Below, piece after piece: positions 8,428-16,300 of a stretch of 44,013 bases of DNA. Position numbers and translations under genes: made by a program. Under the pieces are notes generated by a model. That model was not told where the DNA came from, did no database searches, and saw only the letters and a list, made by a program, of their open reading frames with translations. The DNA comes from Anaerolinea sp. (GTDB lineage Bacteria; Chloroflexota; Limnocylindria; Limnocylindrales; CSP1-4), in contig PNKK01000020.1 of the NCBI GenBank assembly GCA_013822395.1, positions 1-44,013 of the forward strand. Reading direction: 5' to 3'. Numbering within the stretch: the first letter of the stretch is position 1; each line of letters opens with the position of its first letter.

Positions 8428-10896
8428 TCAGACGACCACGGCCGGCTGATCGGCCGGTGGGTAGGGCGGCCGACGAACGGGCTGCGGGCTCTTCTCGCCG
8501 CCCGTCCCGGGCTCGGTCTTGGGTGCCGTCGACAGCGGCTTCGGCCGGCGCCGGAGCGCGGCGTCGAGGACCTGATCCATCGAGTCGACGAGGACGAGCT
8601 TGATCGACTTGCGGATCTCCTCGGGGATGTCTCGGAGGTCCTTCTCGTTCTTCCTGGGCAGGATCACCATCTTCGCCCCGGAGAGGTGCGCGGCGAGGAT
8701 CTTGCTCTTGAGCCCGCCGATCGGGAGGACCCTGCCGCGGAGGGTGATCTCCCCTGTCATCGCCACGTCCTTGCGGACGGGGGTGCCGGTGAAGGCGGAG
8801 ATCATCGCCGTGACCATCGTGATCCCCGCGGACGGGCCGTCCTTCGGGATTGCCCCGGCCGGGACGTGGATGTGGAGGGTCTGCTTCTCGAACGTCTCGC
8901 GCGGGATGCCCAGCTGGTCAGCGTGGGTACGGATCCAGGACAGCCCGGCCCGGGCGGACTCCCGCATCACCTCGCCCAGCTGGCCGGTGAGGATGAAGTC
9001 CTCCTTGCCATCCATGCGGGTGACCTCGATGGCGATGATATCGCCGCCGACCTCGGTCACGACGAGGCCGGTCGCCGAACCGATCTGGTCCTCGGGCTCC
9101 AGCTCGCCGTACTCCCAGCGCGGCGGCCCGAGGAACTCGGTGAGCTTCTTGACGTCGACGACGGTCTTGCGCTTGCGGCCCTCGGCGACGCTCCGCGCGA
9201 CCTTGCGCATGACGTTGGCGATCTCACGCTCCAGGTTCCGGACGCCGGCCTCCTTGGTGTAGGCCTGAACGAGCTCGGTCATGGCCTCGTCGGTGATCTC
9301 GATGTTGGTCGCCTTGAGGCCGTGGTTGGTCATCTGCTTCGGGACGAGGAAGCGCTTCCCGATCTCGGTCTTCTCCTGCTGGGTGTAGCCCGGCAGCTGG
9401 ATGATCTCCATCCGGTCGCGGAGGGCGGCCGGGATCGGGTCGATGAGGTTGCCGGTGGCGATGAACAGGACCTTGCTGAGGTCGAACGGCACCTCCAGGT
9501 AGTTGTCCTGGAACGTGTTGTTCTGCTCCGGGTCCAGGACCTCGAGGAGGGCGGACGATGGGTCGCCCCGGAAGTCCATCCCGATCTTGTCGACCTCGTC
9601 GAGCATGAAGACGGGGTTGTTGGTGCCGGCGGTCTTGACGTTCTGGATGATCCGGCCGGGCAGCGCGCCGATGTAGGTGCGCCGGTGGCCGCGGATCTCG
9701 GCTTCGTCGTGGATGCCGCCGAGGCTCATCCGAACGAACTTCCGACCCATCGCCCGGGCGACGCTCTTGCCGAGCGACGTCTTGCCGACGCCGGGCGGGC
9801 CGATGAGGGCGAGGATGGGGCTGCGGATGGTCTCCGCGAGGGACCGGACCGCGAGGTACTCGAGGATCCGCTCCTTGACCTTCTCGAGGCCGTAGTGATC
9901 CTCGTCCAGGATCTTCGCGGCTTCCTTGATGTCGTAGCGGTCTTCCGTGGTCACGTTCCACGGCAGGCTGACGAGCCAGTCGACGTACGTGCGGATCACG
10001 CCGACCTCCGGCGAGGCGGACGGGATCCGGCTCATCCGGTCGATCTCCTTGATCGCCCGGGCCTGCACTTCCTCCGGCATGCCGGAGGCCTCCACCTTTT
10101 CGCGCAGCTCGTTGGTCTCGGCCTGCTGCGGATCGTCCTCGCCGAGCTCGCGCTGGATGGCCTTCAGCTGCTCGCGGAGGATGTATTCGCGCTGGGTCTT
10201 GTCCATCTCCGACTTGACTTCGGACTGGATCTTTCCCTTGAGCTCGAGAATCTCGATCTGGCGGGCGAGGAAGCTCGAGACGAGCTTGAGGCGCTCGACG
10301 ATGTCGACCGTCTCGAGGAGCTCCTGGCGCTGCTCGGTGGTCATGTCCGGGCTGTAGGCGGTCATGTCCGCGAGGAGGCCCGGTTCGGTGATGTTCTTTG
10401 CAGCGACAGCCGCCTCGGGCGGCACGGGCGCGCCGGCCTGGACGTACTGCTCGACCTGAGCTTGGACGGAGCGCATGAGCGCCTGGATCTCGACGTTCGC
10501 GGGCGTCGTGTCGCCCAGCTCCTCGATGCGGGCCCGGAGATGCGGTTCCGTCTGGGCGAACCCATGGACGCGAATGCGCGTCTGGCCCTGGACGATCGCT
10601 CGGACGGTGCCGTCCTGGAGCTGGACGACCTGGGCGATCTTGGCCAGCGTGCCGACCTCGTACAGCTCGGACGGGTCGGTGATGTCCTCCTGGTCGGCCT
10701 GGCGCTGGGTGACCAGCGCAATCGGGCTGCCGGCGTCGACCGCCGCGTTCAGCGCGGCGACGCTCTTCTCGCGGCCCACCTGGAGGGGCACGATCATCTC
10801 CGGGAAGATGACCGTCTCCCGGAGGGCGACGAGCGGGAGCTCCTGGATCTTCGGTTCGGTCCGCTCGGCGTCCGGGGTGGACGGTCGCTTGGCCAT
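8428..10896 (-). CDS. lon: ATP-dependent protease La (Lon)
   Basis: An 822-residue cytoplasmic AAA+ serine protease that degrades misfolded and regulatory proteins. It has the N-terminal substrate domain (about 17-215), the AAA+ module with Walker A GPPGVGKT (366-373) and Walker [12 protein letters not shown], and the protease domain with catalytic Ser689 in PKDGPSAG and Lys732 in GGLKSK, spaced exactly as in E. coli Lon. The last 40 residues are Pro/Lys-rich and probably disordered. An AGGAG ribosome site sits 6-7 bases before ATG 10896. A small dyad (GCGCTG-GGG-CAGCGC, 10925-10939) lies between hspR and lon and may separate or process the transcripts. Confidence 0.97.
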   Translation of the reverse strand: MAKRPSTPDAERTEPKIQELPLVALRETVIFPEMIVPLQVGREKSVAALNAAVDAGSPIALVTQRQADQEDITDPSELYEVGTLAKIAQVVQLQDGTVRAIVQGQTRIRVHGFAQTEPHLRARIEELGDTTPANVEIQALMRSVQAQVEQYVQAGAPVPPEAAVAAKNITEPGLLADMTAYSPDMTTEQRQELLETVDIVERLKLVSSFLARQIEILELKGKIQSEVKSEMDKTQREYILREQLKAIQRELGEDDPQQAETNELREKVEASGMPEEVQARAIKEIDRMSRIPSASPEVGVIRTYVDWLVSLPWNVTTEDRYDIKEAAKILDEDHYGLEKVKERILEYLAVRSLAETIRSPILALIGPPGVGKTSLGKSVARAMGRKFVRMSLGGIHDEAEIRGHRRTYIGALPGRIIQNVKTAGTNNPVFMLDEVDKIGMDFRGDPSSALLEVLDPEQNNTFQDNYLEVPFDLSKVLFIATGNLIDPIPAALRDRMEIIQLPGYTQQEKTEIGKRFLVPKQMTNHGLKATNIEITDEAMTELVQAYTKEAGVRNLEREIANVMRKVARSVAEGRKRKTVVDVKKLTEFLGPPRWEYGELEPEDQIGSATGLVVTEVGGDIIAIEVTRMDGKEDFILTGQLGEVMRESARAGLSWIRTHADQLGIPRETFEKQTLHIHVPAGAIPKDGPSAGITMVTAMISAFTGTPVRKDVAMTGEITLRGRVLPIGGLKSKILAAHLSGAKMVILPRKNEKDLRDIPEEIRKSIKLVLVDSMDQVLDAALRRRPKPLSTAPKTEPGTGGEKSPQPVRRPPYPPADQPAVVV

Positions 10897-10998
10897 CGGG
10901 TTCTCCTGTCTGATACGGGTGTCGGCGCTGGGGCAGCGCAGCTGTGGTGGTTCGGGCTGCGAGGTGGTGGCGGGGCCGTGGATCGACCCCGCCGGCTT

Positions 10999-11376
10999 TC
11001 AGGCGCTCGACGCGGAGGGTTCGGGCGGGGCGTCCGCGGTGCGCACCGCGGCCGCATCCGCCGCATCCGTCGCTTCGTCGTAGAGACGCTCGAGGATGCG
11101 TGTTCCGAGCCGCTCCTCGAGCTCGAACAGGATCCGGACCCCGGCGAGGTTAACGCCGAGGTTCTGGGTGAGGTGACGGATCCACATGACCCGCCGGATA
11201 TCGTTCTCTGAGTAGAGCCGGATGTTCGTCGGGGTCCGTGCGGGACAGACCAGGCCGGCATCCTCGTAGATCCGGAGCGTCCGGGGATGGACACTCACGA
11301 TGCTCGCCGCCACGCTGATGACGTAGACGGGTCGACCGGGATCGCGAGGATCGGGGCGCCGGAAGGTCACGCGCAT
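10999..11376 (-). CDS. hspR: Heat-shock repressor HspR (MerR family)
   Basis: A 125-residue MerR-type DNA-binding protein. The segment VYVISVAASIVSVHPRTLRI followed by YEDAGLVCPARTPTNIRLYS and then the DIRRVMWIRHLTQNLGVNLAG region is the HspR winged helix-turn-helix. HspR represses heat-shock genes, classically with DnaK as co-repressor, at an inverted repeat of CTTGAGT-N7-ACTCAAG form. ATG 11376 gives the family start, 19 bases after the hsp20 stop; the frame stays open to 11448 inside hsp20 but that stretch is not HspR-like. Its position between hsp20 and lon, with a dyad in the upstream promoter, points to autoregulation of the whole run. Confidence 0.9.
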   Translation of the reverse strand: MRVTFRRPDPRDPGRPVYVISVAASIVSVHPRTLRIYEDAGLVCPARTPTNIRLYSENDIRRVMWIRHLTQNLGVNLAGVRILFELEERLGTRILERLYDEATDAADAAAVRTADAPPEPSASSA

Positions 11377-11395
11377 CGAACCGGACGCCCCGCGT

Positions 11396-11899
11396 TCAGG
11401 ACTTGGACGTTCCGGCCGTGACCTCGGCCGTTCGCCTGGCGTTCGCATCGGTCACCGGTGAGATCCGGATCTGCCGAGGCTTGACCTGCTCGGCCTTGGG
11501 GATCCGGAGTGTCAGGATGCCGTGCTCGAACGTGGCGCTCGCCTTGTCCGGCTCGAGACCGTTCGGCAGGGTCACCGAGCGGCTGAAGCTCCCGCGGCGA
11601 ATCTCCTGGACGAGGTAGCTGCCCTCCTCGGCTCGCCGCTCGTCGGCGGTCTTGCCGGTGATCGTCAGCGTTCCGTTCTCGACGGTGATCTCGACGTCCT
11701 CGGGCTTGATGCCCGGGAGCGAGGCCTCGACCACGAGCTCATCGGCGGTCGTGGTCACGTCGAGCGGCAGGCCCGGGCCATCGAAGGCCCCGGCCGCCCA
11801 GCGGACCGGACGGAAGACGTCGTCGTCGAAGAGGCGATCCATCGCCTGGCGGAGCGTCATGAACTCGCCGATGGGCGAGGGTCGGCGCACGATCGTCAT
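11396..11899 (-). CDS. Small heat-shock protein (Hsp20, alpha-crystallin family)
   Basis: A 167-residue ATP-independent holdase. The N-terminal MTLRQAMDRLFDDDVFRPVR segment precedes an alpha-crystallin domain (about 45-145). That domain contains LPGIKPEDVEITVENGTLTI, SYLVQEIRRGSFSRSVTLP and the A-x-x-x-x-G-I-L-T-L signature (ATFEHGILTLRIPK). The ribosome site AGGAGGT lies 8 bases before ATG 11899 and is among the strongest in the window. It is the first gene of the heat-shock operon. Confidence 0.95.
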   Translation of the reverse strand: MTIVRRPSPIGEFMTLRQAMDRLFDDDVFRPVRWAAGAFDGPGLPLDVTTTADELVVEASLPGIKPEDVEITVENGTLTITGKTADERRAEEGSYLVQEIRRGSFSRSVTLPNGLEPDKASATFEHGILTLRIPKAEQVKPRQIRISPVTDANARRTAEVTAGTSKS

Positions 11900-11994
11900 T
11901 TCGTGTCACCTCCTGTGCTGGTGCTGTGCTCTCCGGCCCGGCGATGTCGCGGTCGCGCGCCGGGCGTCCGTCCACCGTGGTTCGGACGGCTCGA

Positions 11995-12025
11995 ATCCTA
12001 GAAACCTGACAATGTCGTTGTCAAG
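11995..12025 (-). promoter_or_regulatory. Heat-shock operon promoter with HspR-box-like dyad
   Basis: Read on the minus strand, TTGACA (12019-12024) is followed after 18 bases by TAGGAT (11995-12000), a good sigma-70-type promoter about 90 bases before the hsp20 ATG. The -35 is the left arm of the dyad CTTGACA-N7-TGTCAGG (12005-12025). This has the same 21-base size and CTTGA start as the HspR-associated inverted repeat CTTGAGT-N7-ACTCAAG, with six of seven arm bases symmetric. Binding would cover the -35 and early spacer. The 30 bases further upstream are AT-rich (12026-12055), like an UP element. Assignment to HspR is inferred from context and similarity. Confidence 0.72.
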
Positions 12026-12055
12026 TATCCGATTGATTGCGTTTTCTTGATTCTT

Positions 12056-12247
12056 CGCCAATCCGGCCCGGCGTGCTCGGCGCCCGCGGCCGATGTCGGC
12101 CACCGCCAGACACGCAACGCTGAGACACGCAACTCGCATGAACGAGCACGACCCCTATCCGGTTCGTGCAGGAATCGGTGAGAACCGTCCACCCCTCGTG
12201 CTGGTTCATTCGATTGGTGTGCTTGGTAGCAGCGGCCGTCGGCGACG
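12056..12247. other. Intergenic, no gene seen
   Basis: Between the heat-shock promoter region and the 36-bp repeats there is no supportable reading frame. An 11-base direct repeat AGACACGCAAC occurs at 12108-12118 and 12123-12133. The flanking genes both read leftward, so this is the 3' flank of trkA and the upstream flank of hsp20. Confidence 0.5.
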
Positions 12248-12355
12248 GTTCGAGATCACCGAGCGACCTCCGGTCAGCGGCCCGATGCGCGCGACTGCGC
12301 CGACTGCATCGGGGAGGCCGTTCGAGATCACCGAGCGACCTCCGGTCAGCGGCCC
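12248..12355. repeat. Two exact 36-bp direct repeats, 72-bp period
   Basis: A 36-base sequence beginning GTTCGAGATCACCGAGCG and ending GGTCAGCGGCCC occurs exactly at 12248-12283 and 12320-12355, separated by 36 bases of different sequence. Each contains the dyad GACC-TCC-GGTC. The right-hand copy includes the stop codon and last codons of the upper trkA gene (ending at 12346), so the repeat looks like a gene-end element. Two repeats with no cas genes do not make a CRISPR array. Confidence 0.75.
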
Positions 12356-13032
12356 TGGGCGACCGCCTCCGGGTCCTCACCGATGAGCTGCTCGTGGAGG
12401 CGCGCCTCGCAGTCACTCGGGCCGATCGCGATCACCTTGTCGCCGACGCGAAGCGTTATGTCCGGCCGGAGCGGGGTGGCCACTCCGTCGCGGACGATCG
12501 CGAAGAGCGAGCAGCCCTCCGGCATCGACAGGTCGCCCGCGGTTCGGCCGACGGCGGGCGAGCCGTCCTGGAGGTGGGCCTCGATGATCTCGAGCTCGCC
12601 CTCGCCGAGCGCTGCGAGATGGAGCAGCTCGTGGACAGGGATGTCCTGCTCGATCGAGCCGAGAATCATCCGGGTGGGGCTGATGATCTCATCGACGCCG
12701 AGGTGGCGGAAGAGGTCCTCGTTCTTCGGGTTGTTCACCCGGGCGATCGTCCGGCGGACGTCGAAGTGGTGCTTCGCCATCTGGCAGATGACGAGGTTGT
12801 CCTCGTCGTCGCCGGTGACCGCCGCGACGATATCCGCGCGTGCGCAGCCGGCCTCGCCGAGGTACTTCCCCTCGCAGCCGTCGTGGGCGATGACGATCGA
12901 CCCGATCTCGTCGGCGATCTGGTCCGCCCTGGAGCGGTCCTTCTCCATGAGGACGACCTCGTAGCCGTTCTCGATGAGCTCCTTTGACAGGTAGTAGCCG
13001 ACCTTCCCGCCGCCGACGACGAGGACGAACAT
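12346..13032 (-). CDS. trkA: TrkA-family RCK protein (RCK_N + RCK_C), potassium transport regulator
   Basis: A 228-residue cytoplasmic regulatory subunit. Residues 1-130 form a Rossmann RCK_N domain with the NAD(P)/nucleotide-binding VLVVGGGKVGYYLSKEL and a conserved acidic residue after LMEKDR. Residues 140-215 form RCK_C (GELEIIEAHLQDGSPAVGRT, TLRVGDKVIAIG). Such proteins gate Trk/Ktr-type channels or KUP-like transporters in response to nucleotides. It starts 3 bases after the stop of the neighbouring RCK gene, and no TrkH/KtrB partner is present in the window, so the partner may be the adjacent permeases. The last codons lie inside a 36-bp repeat. Confidence 0.88.
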   Translation of the reverse strand: MFVLVVGGGKVGYYLSKELIENGYEVVLMEKDRSRADQIADEIGSIVIAHDGCEGKYLGEAGCARADIVAAVTGDDEDNLVICQMAKHHFDVRRTIARVNNPKNEDLFRHLGVDEIISPTRMILGSIEQDIPVHELLHLAALGEGELEIIEAHLQDGSPAVGRTAGDLSMPEGCSLFAIVRDGVATPLRPDITLRVGDKVIAIGPSDCEARLHEQLIGEDPEAVAQGR

Positions 13033-13035
13033 CGC

Positions 13036-13611
13036 TCAACCCTCCCGACCGGCGCCTGCGCCGGAGGCCGTGGTGCCGGAGGCCGTGGTGCCGGAGGCCG
13101 TGGTGCCGGACGCCTCGGCGGTCGTGATCGCGACCCGAGAGGCGATCGGTGGCCGATCCTGGTCGGCATGATGCCCCCCGCTCGCGGCGATCACGCTCGG
13201 GACACCGCTCGGGGCGAAGCCCAGGAGGCCGCTGATCGCATCGGCCAGCATCGTCGTCCGGCAGACCGTCGTGATCCCGAGCTCCGCATAGGCCGCGGCT
13301 CGGACCGGGTCGTTGATCTTGGCCACGACTCGTTCGATCCCGAGCTTCTCGGTCGCGACCTGGGCTGCCATGGTGTTGCGGTTGTCGCCCTCGGTAAGGG
13401 CGAGGAAGATGTCCGCGCCTTCCGACCCGGCACGCCGCAGGGTGTCCTCATCGGTTCCGTCTCCCCGGATGGCACTACCCCGGAACTCGCTCGGCAGCCG
13501 GTCGAAGGCCCGGGTCGACATGTCGAGAACGACGACCTCGTGGCCGGCGGCGTCGTACGACTCGGCCAGGACCGCTCCGACTCGGCCGCAACCCACGATC
13601 ACGATCTTCAC
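13036..13611 (-). CDS. TrkA-N (RCK_N) domain protein with low-complexity tail
   Basis: A 191-residue protein. GTG 13611 starts the Rossmann motif VKIVIVGCGRVGAVLAES. The RCK_N domain runs to about residue 130 (ALTEGDNRNTMAAQVATEKL, KINDPVRAAAYAELGI). No RCK_C domain follows; instead there is a 60-residue tail ending in three SGTTA pentapeptides encoded by a 15-bp tandem repeat. The start overlaps the uspA stop as GTGA. Pairs of one short and one full-length TrkA gene are common in high-GC bacteria. It probably forms a hetero-assembly with the following RCK protein in potassium-transport control. Confidence 0.85.
   Translation of the reverse strand: MKIVIVGCGRVGAVLAESYDAAGHEVVVLDMSTRAFDRLPSEFRGSAIRGDGTDEDTLRRAGSEGADIFLALTEGDNRNTMAAQVATEKLGIERVVAKINDPVRAAAYAELGITTVCRTTMLADAISGLLGFAPSGVPSVIAASGGHHADQDRPPIASRVAITTAEASGTTASGTTASGTTASGAGAGREG
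13061..13105. repeat. 15-bp tandem repeat x3 inside the TrkA-N gene
   Basis: The unit CCGGAGGCCGTGGTG is repeated three times without change, followed by a partial copy. It encodes the SGTTA repeats near the C-terminus of the short RCK protein. The copy number could vary between strains by slippage. Confidence 0.9.
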
Positions 13612-14066
13612 GGTTGATCCTCGGGTATGGGCTCGCGCACCACCCAGACGGCGCACGGCGCGTTCTTCAGCACATAGGGGATGGTCCGGCCGATCGCGAA
13701 ATCGCCGCCGAACCGCTTGCGATATGGGAGGCCGAGCACCAGGAGGTCCGCCTGCCGCTCGGTCGCCTCGTCGACGAGGGCCGCGCCGACGTCGCGAGCC
13801 TGGAGGAGCACGGACTCCAGCCGGACCTTCGATTCCTCGGCGACGGACTCGGCGTTGTCCAGGATCCGCTGGACCTCCTCAGAGCGACCGGCGATGTCCG
13901 CATCGAGCGGCAGCGACCAGCCGACCTCGACGACGTGGACGGCCGCGAGCTCGCCATGGATGGGTCTCGCCAGCTCCGAGACCAGGCGGACGATGCGCTC
14001 GTCACCGGGCTCCCCGGCGAGCGCGACGACGGCGCGCCGGAAGACGGGCGTGTGGGATTCGGACAC
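13608..14066 (-). CDS. Universal stress protein, UspA family
   Basis: A 152-residue protein from GTG 14066. The Usp fold is seen as FRRAVVALAGEPGDERIVRL, LAAVHVVEVGW, and the C-terminal ADLLVLGLPYRKRFGGDFAIG followed by IPYVLKNAPCAVWVV. This retains the G-x(9)-G-S/T-like nucleotide-binding end in modified form (RFGGDFAIGRTIPYVL), so ATP binding is possible but not certain. The frame is open 122 codons upstream, but that part is antisense to the permease gene and low-complexity. It overlaps the next gene by GTGA and lies between the permeases and the RCK genes. Confidence 0.85.
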   Translation of the reverse strand: MSESHTPVFRRAVVALAGEPGDERIVRLVSELARPIHGELAAVHVVEVGWSLPLDADIAGRSEEVQRILDNAESVAEESKVRLESVLLQARDVGAALVDEATERQADLLVLGLPYRKRFGGDFAIGRTIPYVLKNAPCAVWVVREPIPEDQP

Positions 14067-14199
14067 CGGTGTGGTCGGGCGCCTCGGCTTGGTCGGGGGA
14101 CGTCGGGTCCCGCACGGTCCGGGCCCTGGGCAGGGCCGTCGTGGTGGCCACGATACCACCAGGCCACGCTCTCGAGGCGGCCCGGGTCGGTCGCGGTCC

Positions 14200-16257
14200 T
14201 CAGCCGCTCGTGTCGCGACCCGCCGCCGCGCCCGGCCGCGCCTGCTCGAACGCCTCCGGGTCCTCGCGCCGGTAGGGCACGTTGACCACGACCGTGTGCG
14301 GCCGGCCCAGGAGCAGCGTGCGCAGTCGACGAGCCGACTGGTTGTAGAGGATCCGCTCCCACCAGCTCTTGGCCACGTACTCCGGGATGACGACGAACGT
14401 GATGGGCTCGGGTCGGTCTGTCGGCCAGGCATGGTCGAGGACGTCGAGGTAGGCGATCAGCGGCCCCGCCAGGGCTCGGTAGGGCGATTCGATGACGACG
14501 AGCGAGACCCCGGGAACCTGTCGCTCCCAGTCGGCGCGGACGCTCTCCACGCGATCGGGCTGGTCGAAGATGTAGACCGCGCGGACATCGTCCGCGATGG
14601 ATCGGGCGACGTTGACCGCCTGGATGACGGCGCGGTTGATGCCCGGGACCGGGACGATGACGCGCTCCTCCCGGATCGGCGGACCCGCCACGTAGTCCGG
14701 GCGGATGGCGAGCTCCCGCGCGCTTCGGGCGTACTGGCGCTGGATGAACAGCATCACTGCGACCAGCGTCGGGATGAGGATCACCACGAGATACGCGCCG
14801 TCGACGAACTTCACGGTGGCGACGACGATGAGAACGACGAGCGTGAGGATCCCGCCGATCGCGTTGATCGTTGCCCGCCAGGCCCAACCCGGGCCGCGTT
14901 CCCGGGCCCAGTGCCGGATCATGCCGCTCTGGGACAGAGTGAAGGTGACGAACACGCCGACCGCGTAGAGCGGGATGAGGGCGGTGGTGTTGCCGTCGAA
15001 TGCGGCGAGCAGGGCGGCCGCGATCGCGGCGAGCAGGACGATCCCCCACGAGAAGGCGAGCCGGTCGCCGCGGAAGCTGAACTGGCGAGGCATGTAGCCG
15101 TCCTCGGCGAGGAGAGCCGCCAGCCGCGGGAACGCGTTGAAGCTCGTGTTCGCGGCAAGGAAGAGGATCAGGGCGGTCGATGCCTGGAACGCATAGAACA
15201 GCGGCGAGCTCGCCCCGAAGACGGCCGACGCGACGAGCGCCACGACCGTCTGCCCGCCCTCGGTCGTGGGCAGGATCCCGAATCCGTCGGCGACGACGGT
15301 GATCCCGATGAACAGGATCGCAAGGAGGACGGCCATCGCCACGAGGGTGTTCGCGGCGTTGCGCGACTCGGGCGGCTTGAACGCCGGGACGCCGTTCGCG
15401 ATCGCCTCGGTTCCGGTCAGCGCGACGGACCCGGAAGCGAAGGCCTTGAGGAGGAGGAACAGCCCGATGCCCTCCGTCCCGAGCGGCACGGCGTCCGGCT
15501 GCGCGATGTCCACCGCGCCGCCCGTCGCAATCCGGACGCTGCCCAGGCCGACCATCAGGAGCGCCAGACCGACGAACAGGTAGGTCGGGACGGCGAAGAT
15601 GTTCCCGGACTCCCGCAGGCCCCGGAGGTTCGCGATCGTGATCAGCGCGATCGCGATGACGGCGATCTCGATCCGGATCTCGTACAGGGACGGGATCACC
15701 GAGTAGGTCTGGGCGATCGCCGACGCCGTCGACACCGCGACGGTCATGACGTAGTCGATGAGCAGCGCCGCCGCCGCGACGAGGGATGCGATGCCGCCGA
15801 TGTTCTCCTTCGCCACCGCGTACGCGCCGCCCCCGTTCGGGTAGGCGCGACAGATCTGGCGGTAGGAGACGGCGACGACCGCGAGGAGGAGCGCGATCGC
15901 AACGGCGATCTCGATCGAGACCAGGATGGCTCCAGCGCTGGCGAGGACGAGGACACGAAGGATCTCCTCGGTCGCGTAGGCCGAGGACGAGATCGCGTCC
16001 GAGCTGAAGATCGCGAGGGCCTTCTTCTTCGGCAGCCGCTCGCCGACCTCCTCCTCCATCGCGAGGGGCCGCCCGAACAGGTGGCCTCGGATCCGCGCCA
16101 GGAGCCGGCCGCTCGGCGTCGTCGGGCCGCTGGCCGCGGCCTTCGCGACGAGCTGCCCTGGACCGGTGTACCGGAAATACGGCGAATGAGGCCGCTCCAC
16201 CCGGACGCGGCGGTCCGCCAGCTTGCGACCACGCAGCGGTCGCCGGCCTCCGATCAT
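14200..16257 (-). CDS. KimA-like APC-superfamily permease with C-terminal USP-like domain (paralogue 1)
   Basis: A 685-residue inner-membrane transporter. After a basic N-terminus comes SSDAISSSAYATEEILRVLV, the first helix of KimA/YdaO-type potassium importers, then about 11-12 hydrophobic helices to around residue 500. A cytoplasmic domain of about 170 residues follows (ERVIVPVPGINRAVIQAVN, ITFVVIPEYVAKSWWERILY), as in KimA. KimA couples K+ uptake to the proton gradient and is inhibited by c-di-AMP. ATG 16257 was chosen because it matches the paralogue's start (MIGGR-PLRGRKL) and has GGAGA before it. An amino-acid permease role cannot be excluded. Confidence 0.85.
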   Translation of the reverse strand: MIGGRRPLRGRKLADRRVRVERPHSPYFRYTGPGQLVAKAAASGPTTPSGRLLARIRGHLFGRPLAMEEEVGERLPKKKALAIFSSDAISSSAYATEEILRVLVLASAGAILVSIEIAVAIALLLAVVAVSYRQICRAYPNGGGAYAVAKENIGGIASLVAAAALLIDYVMTVAVSTASAIAQTYSVIPSLYEIRIEIAVIAIALITIANLRGLRESGNIFAVPTYLFVGLALLMVGLGSVRIATGGAVDIAQPDAVPLGTEGIGLFLLLKAFASGSVALTGTEAIANGVPAFKPPESRNAANTLVAMAVLLAILFIGITVVADGFGILPTTEGGQTVVALVASAVFGASSPLFYAFQASTALILFLAANTSFNAFPRLAALLAEDGYMPRQFSFRGDRLAFSWGIVLLAAIAAALLAAFDGNTTALIPLYAVGVFVTFTLSQSGMIRHWARERGPGWAWRATINAIGGILTLVVLIVVATVKFVDGAYLVVILIPTLVAVMLFIQRQYARSARELAIRPDYVAGPPIREERVIVPVPGINRAVIQAVNVARSIADDVRAVYIFDQPDRVESVRADWERQVPGVSLVVIESPYRALAGPLIAYLDVLDHAWPTDRPEPITFVVIPEYVAKSWWERILYNQSARRLRTLLLGRPHTVVVNVPYRREDPEAFEQARPGAAAGRDTSG

Positions 16258-16268
16258 CGCTCTCCCAT

Positions 16269-16298
16269 GCCCCGCGCCGCCGATCACCGGCGCGGGGC
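16269..16298. terminator. Intercistronic hairpin between the two permease genes
   Basis: An 11-bp perfect inverted repeat (GCCCCGCGCCG / CGGCGCGGGGC) with an 8-base loop fills the 43-base gap between the two permease genes. It sits just before the ribosome site of the downstream gene. No T-run follows, so it is more likely to modulate read-through, stability or translation than to be a complete intrinsic terminator. Confidence 0.65.
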
Positions 16299-16300
16299 GA

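Noticed and set aside
7699..11211. An 1170-codon plus-strand reading frame
   Set aside because: It is antisense to dnaJ, lon and hspR, all of which have intact conserved motifs on the minus strand.
12248..12355. CRISPR mini-array (repeat-spacer-repeat)
   Set aside because: Only two repeats, one of them overlapping coding sequence, no cas genes, and a similar geometry elsewhere with a different, strongly palindromic repeat.
13608..14432. A 274-residue form of the UspA protein
   Set aside because: The first 122 codons are an out-of-frame shadow of the permease gene; the Usp fold begins at 14066.
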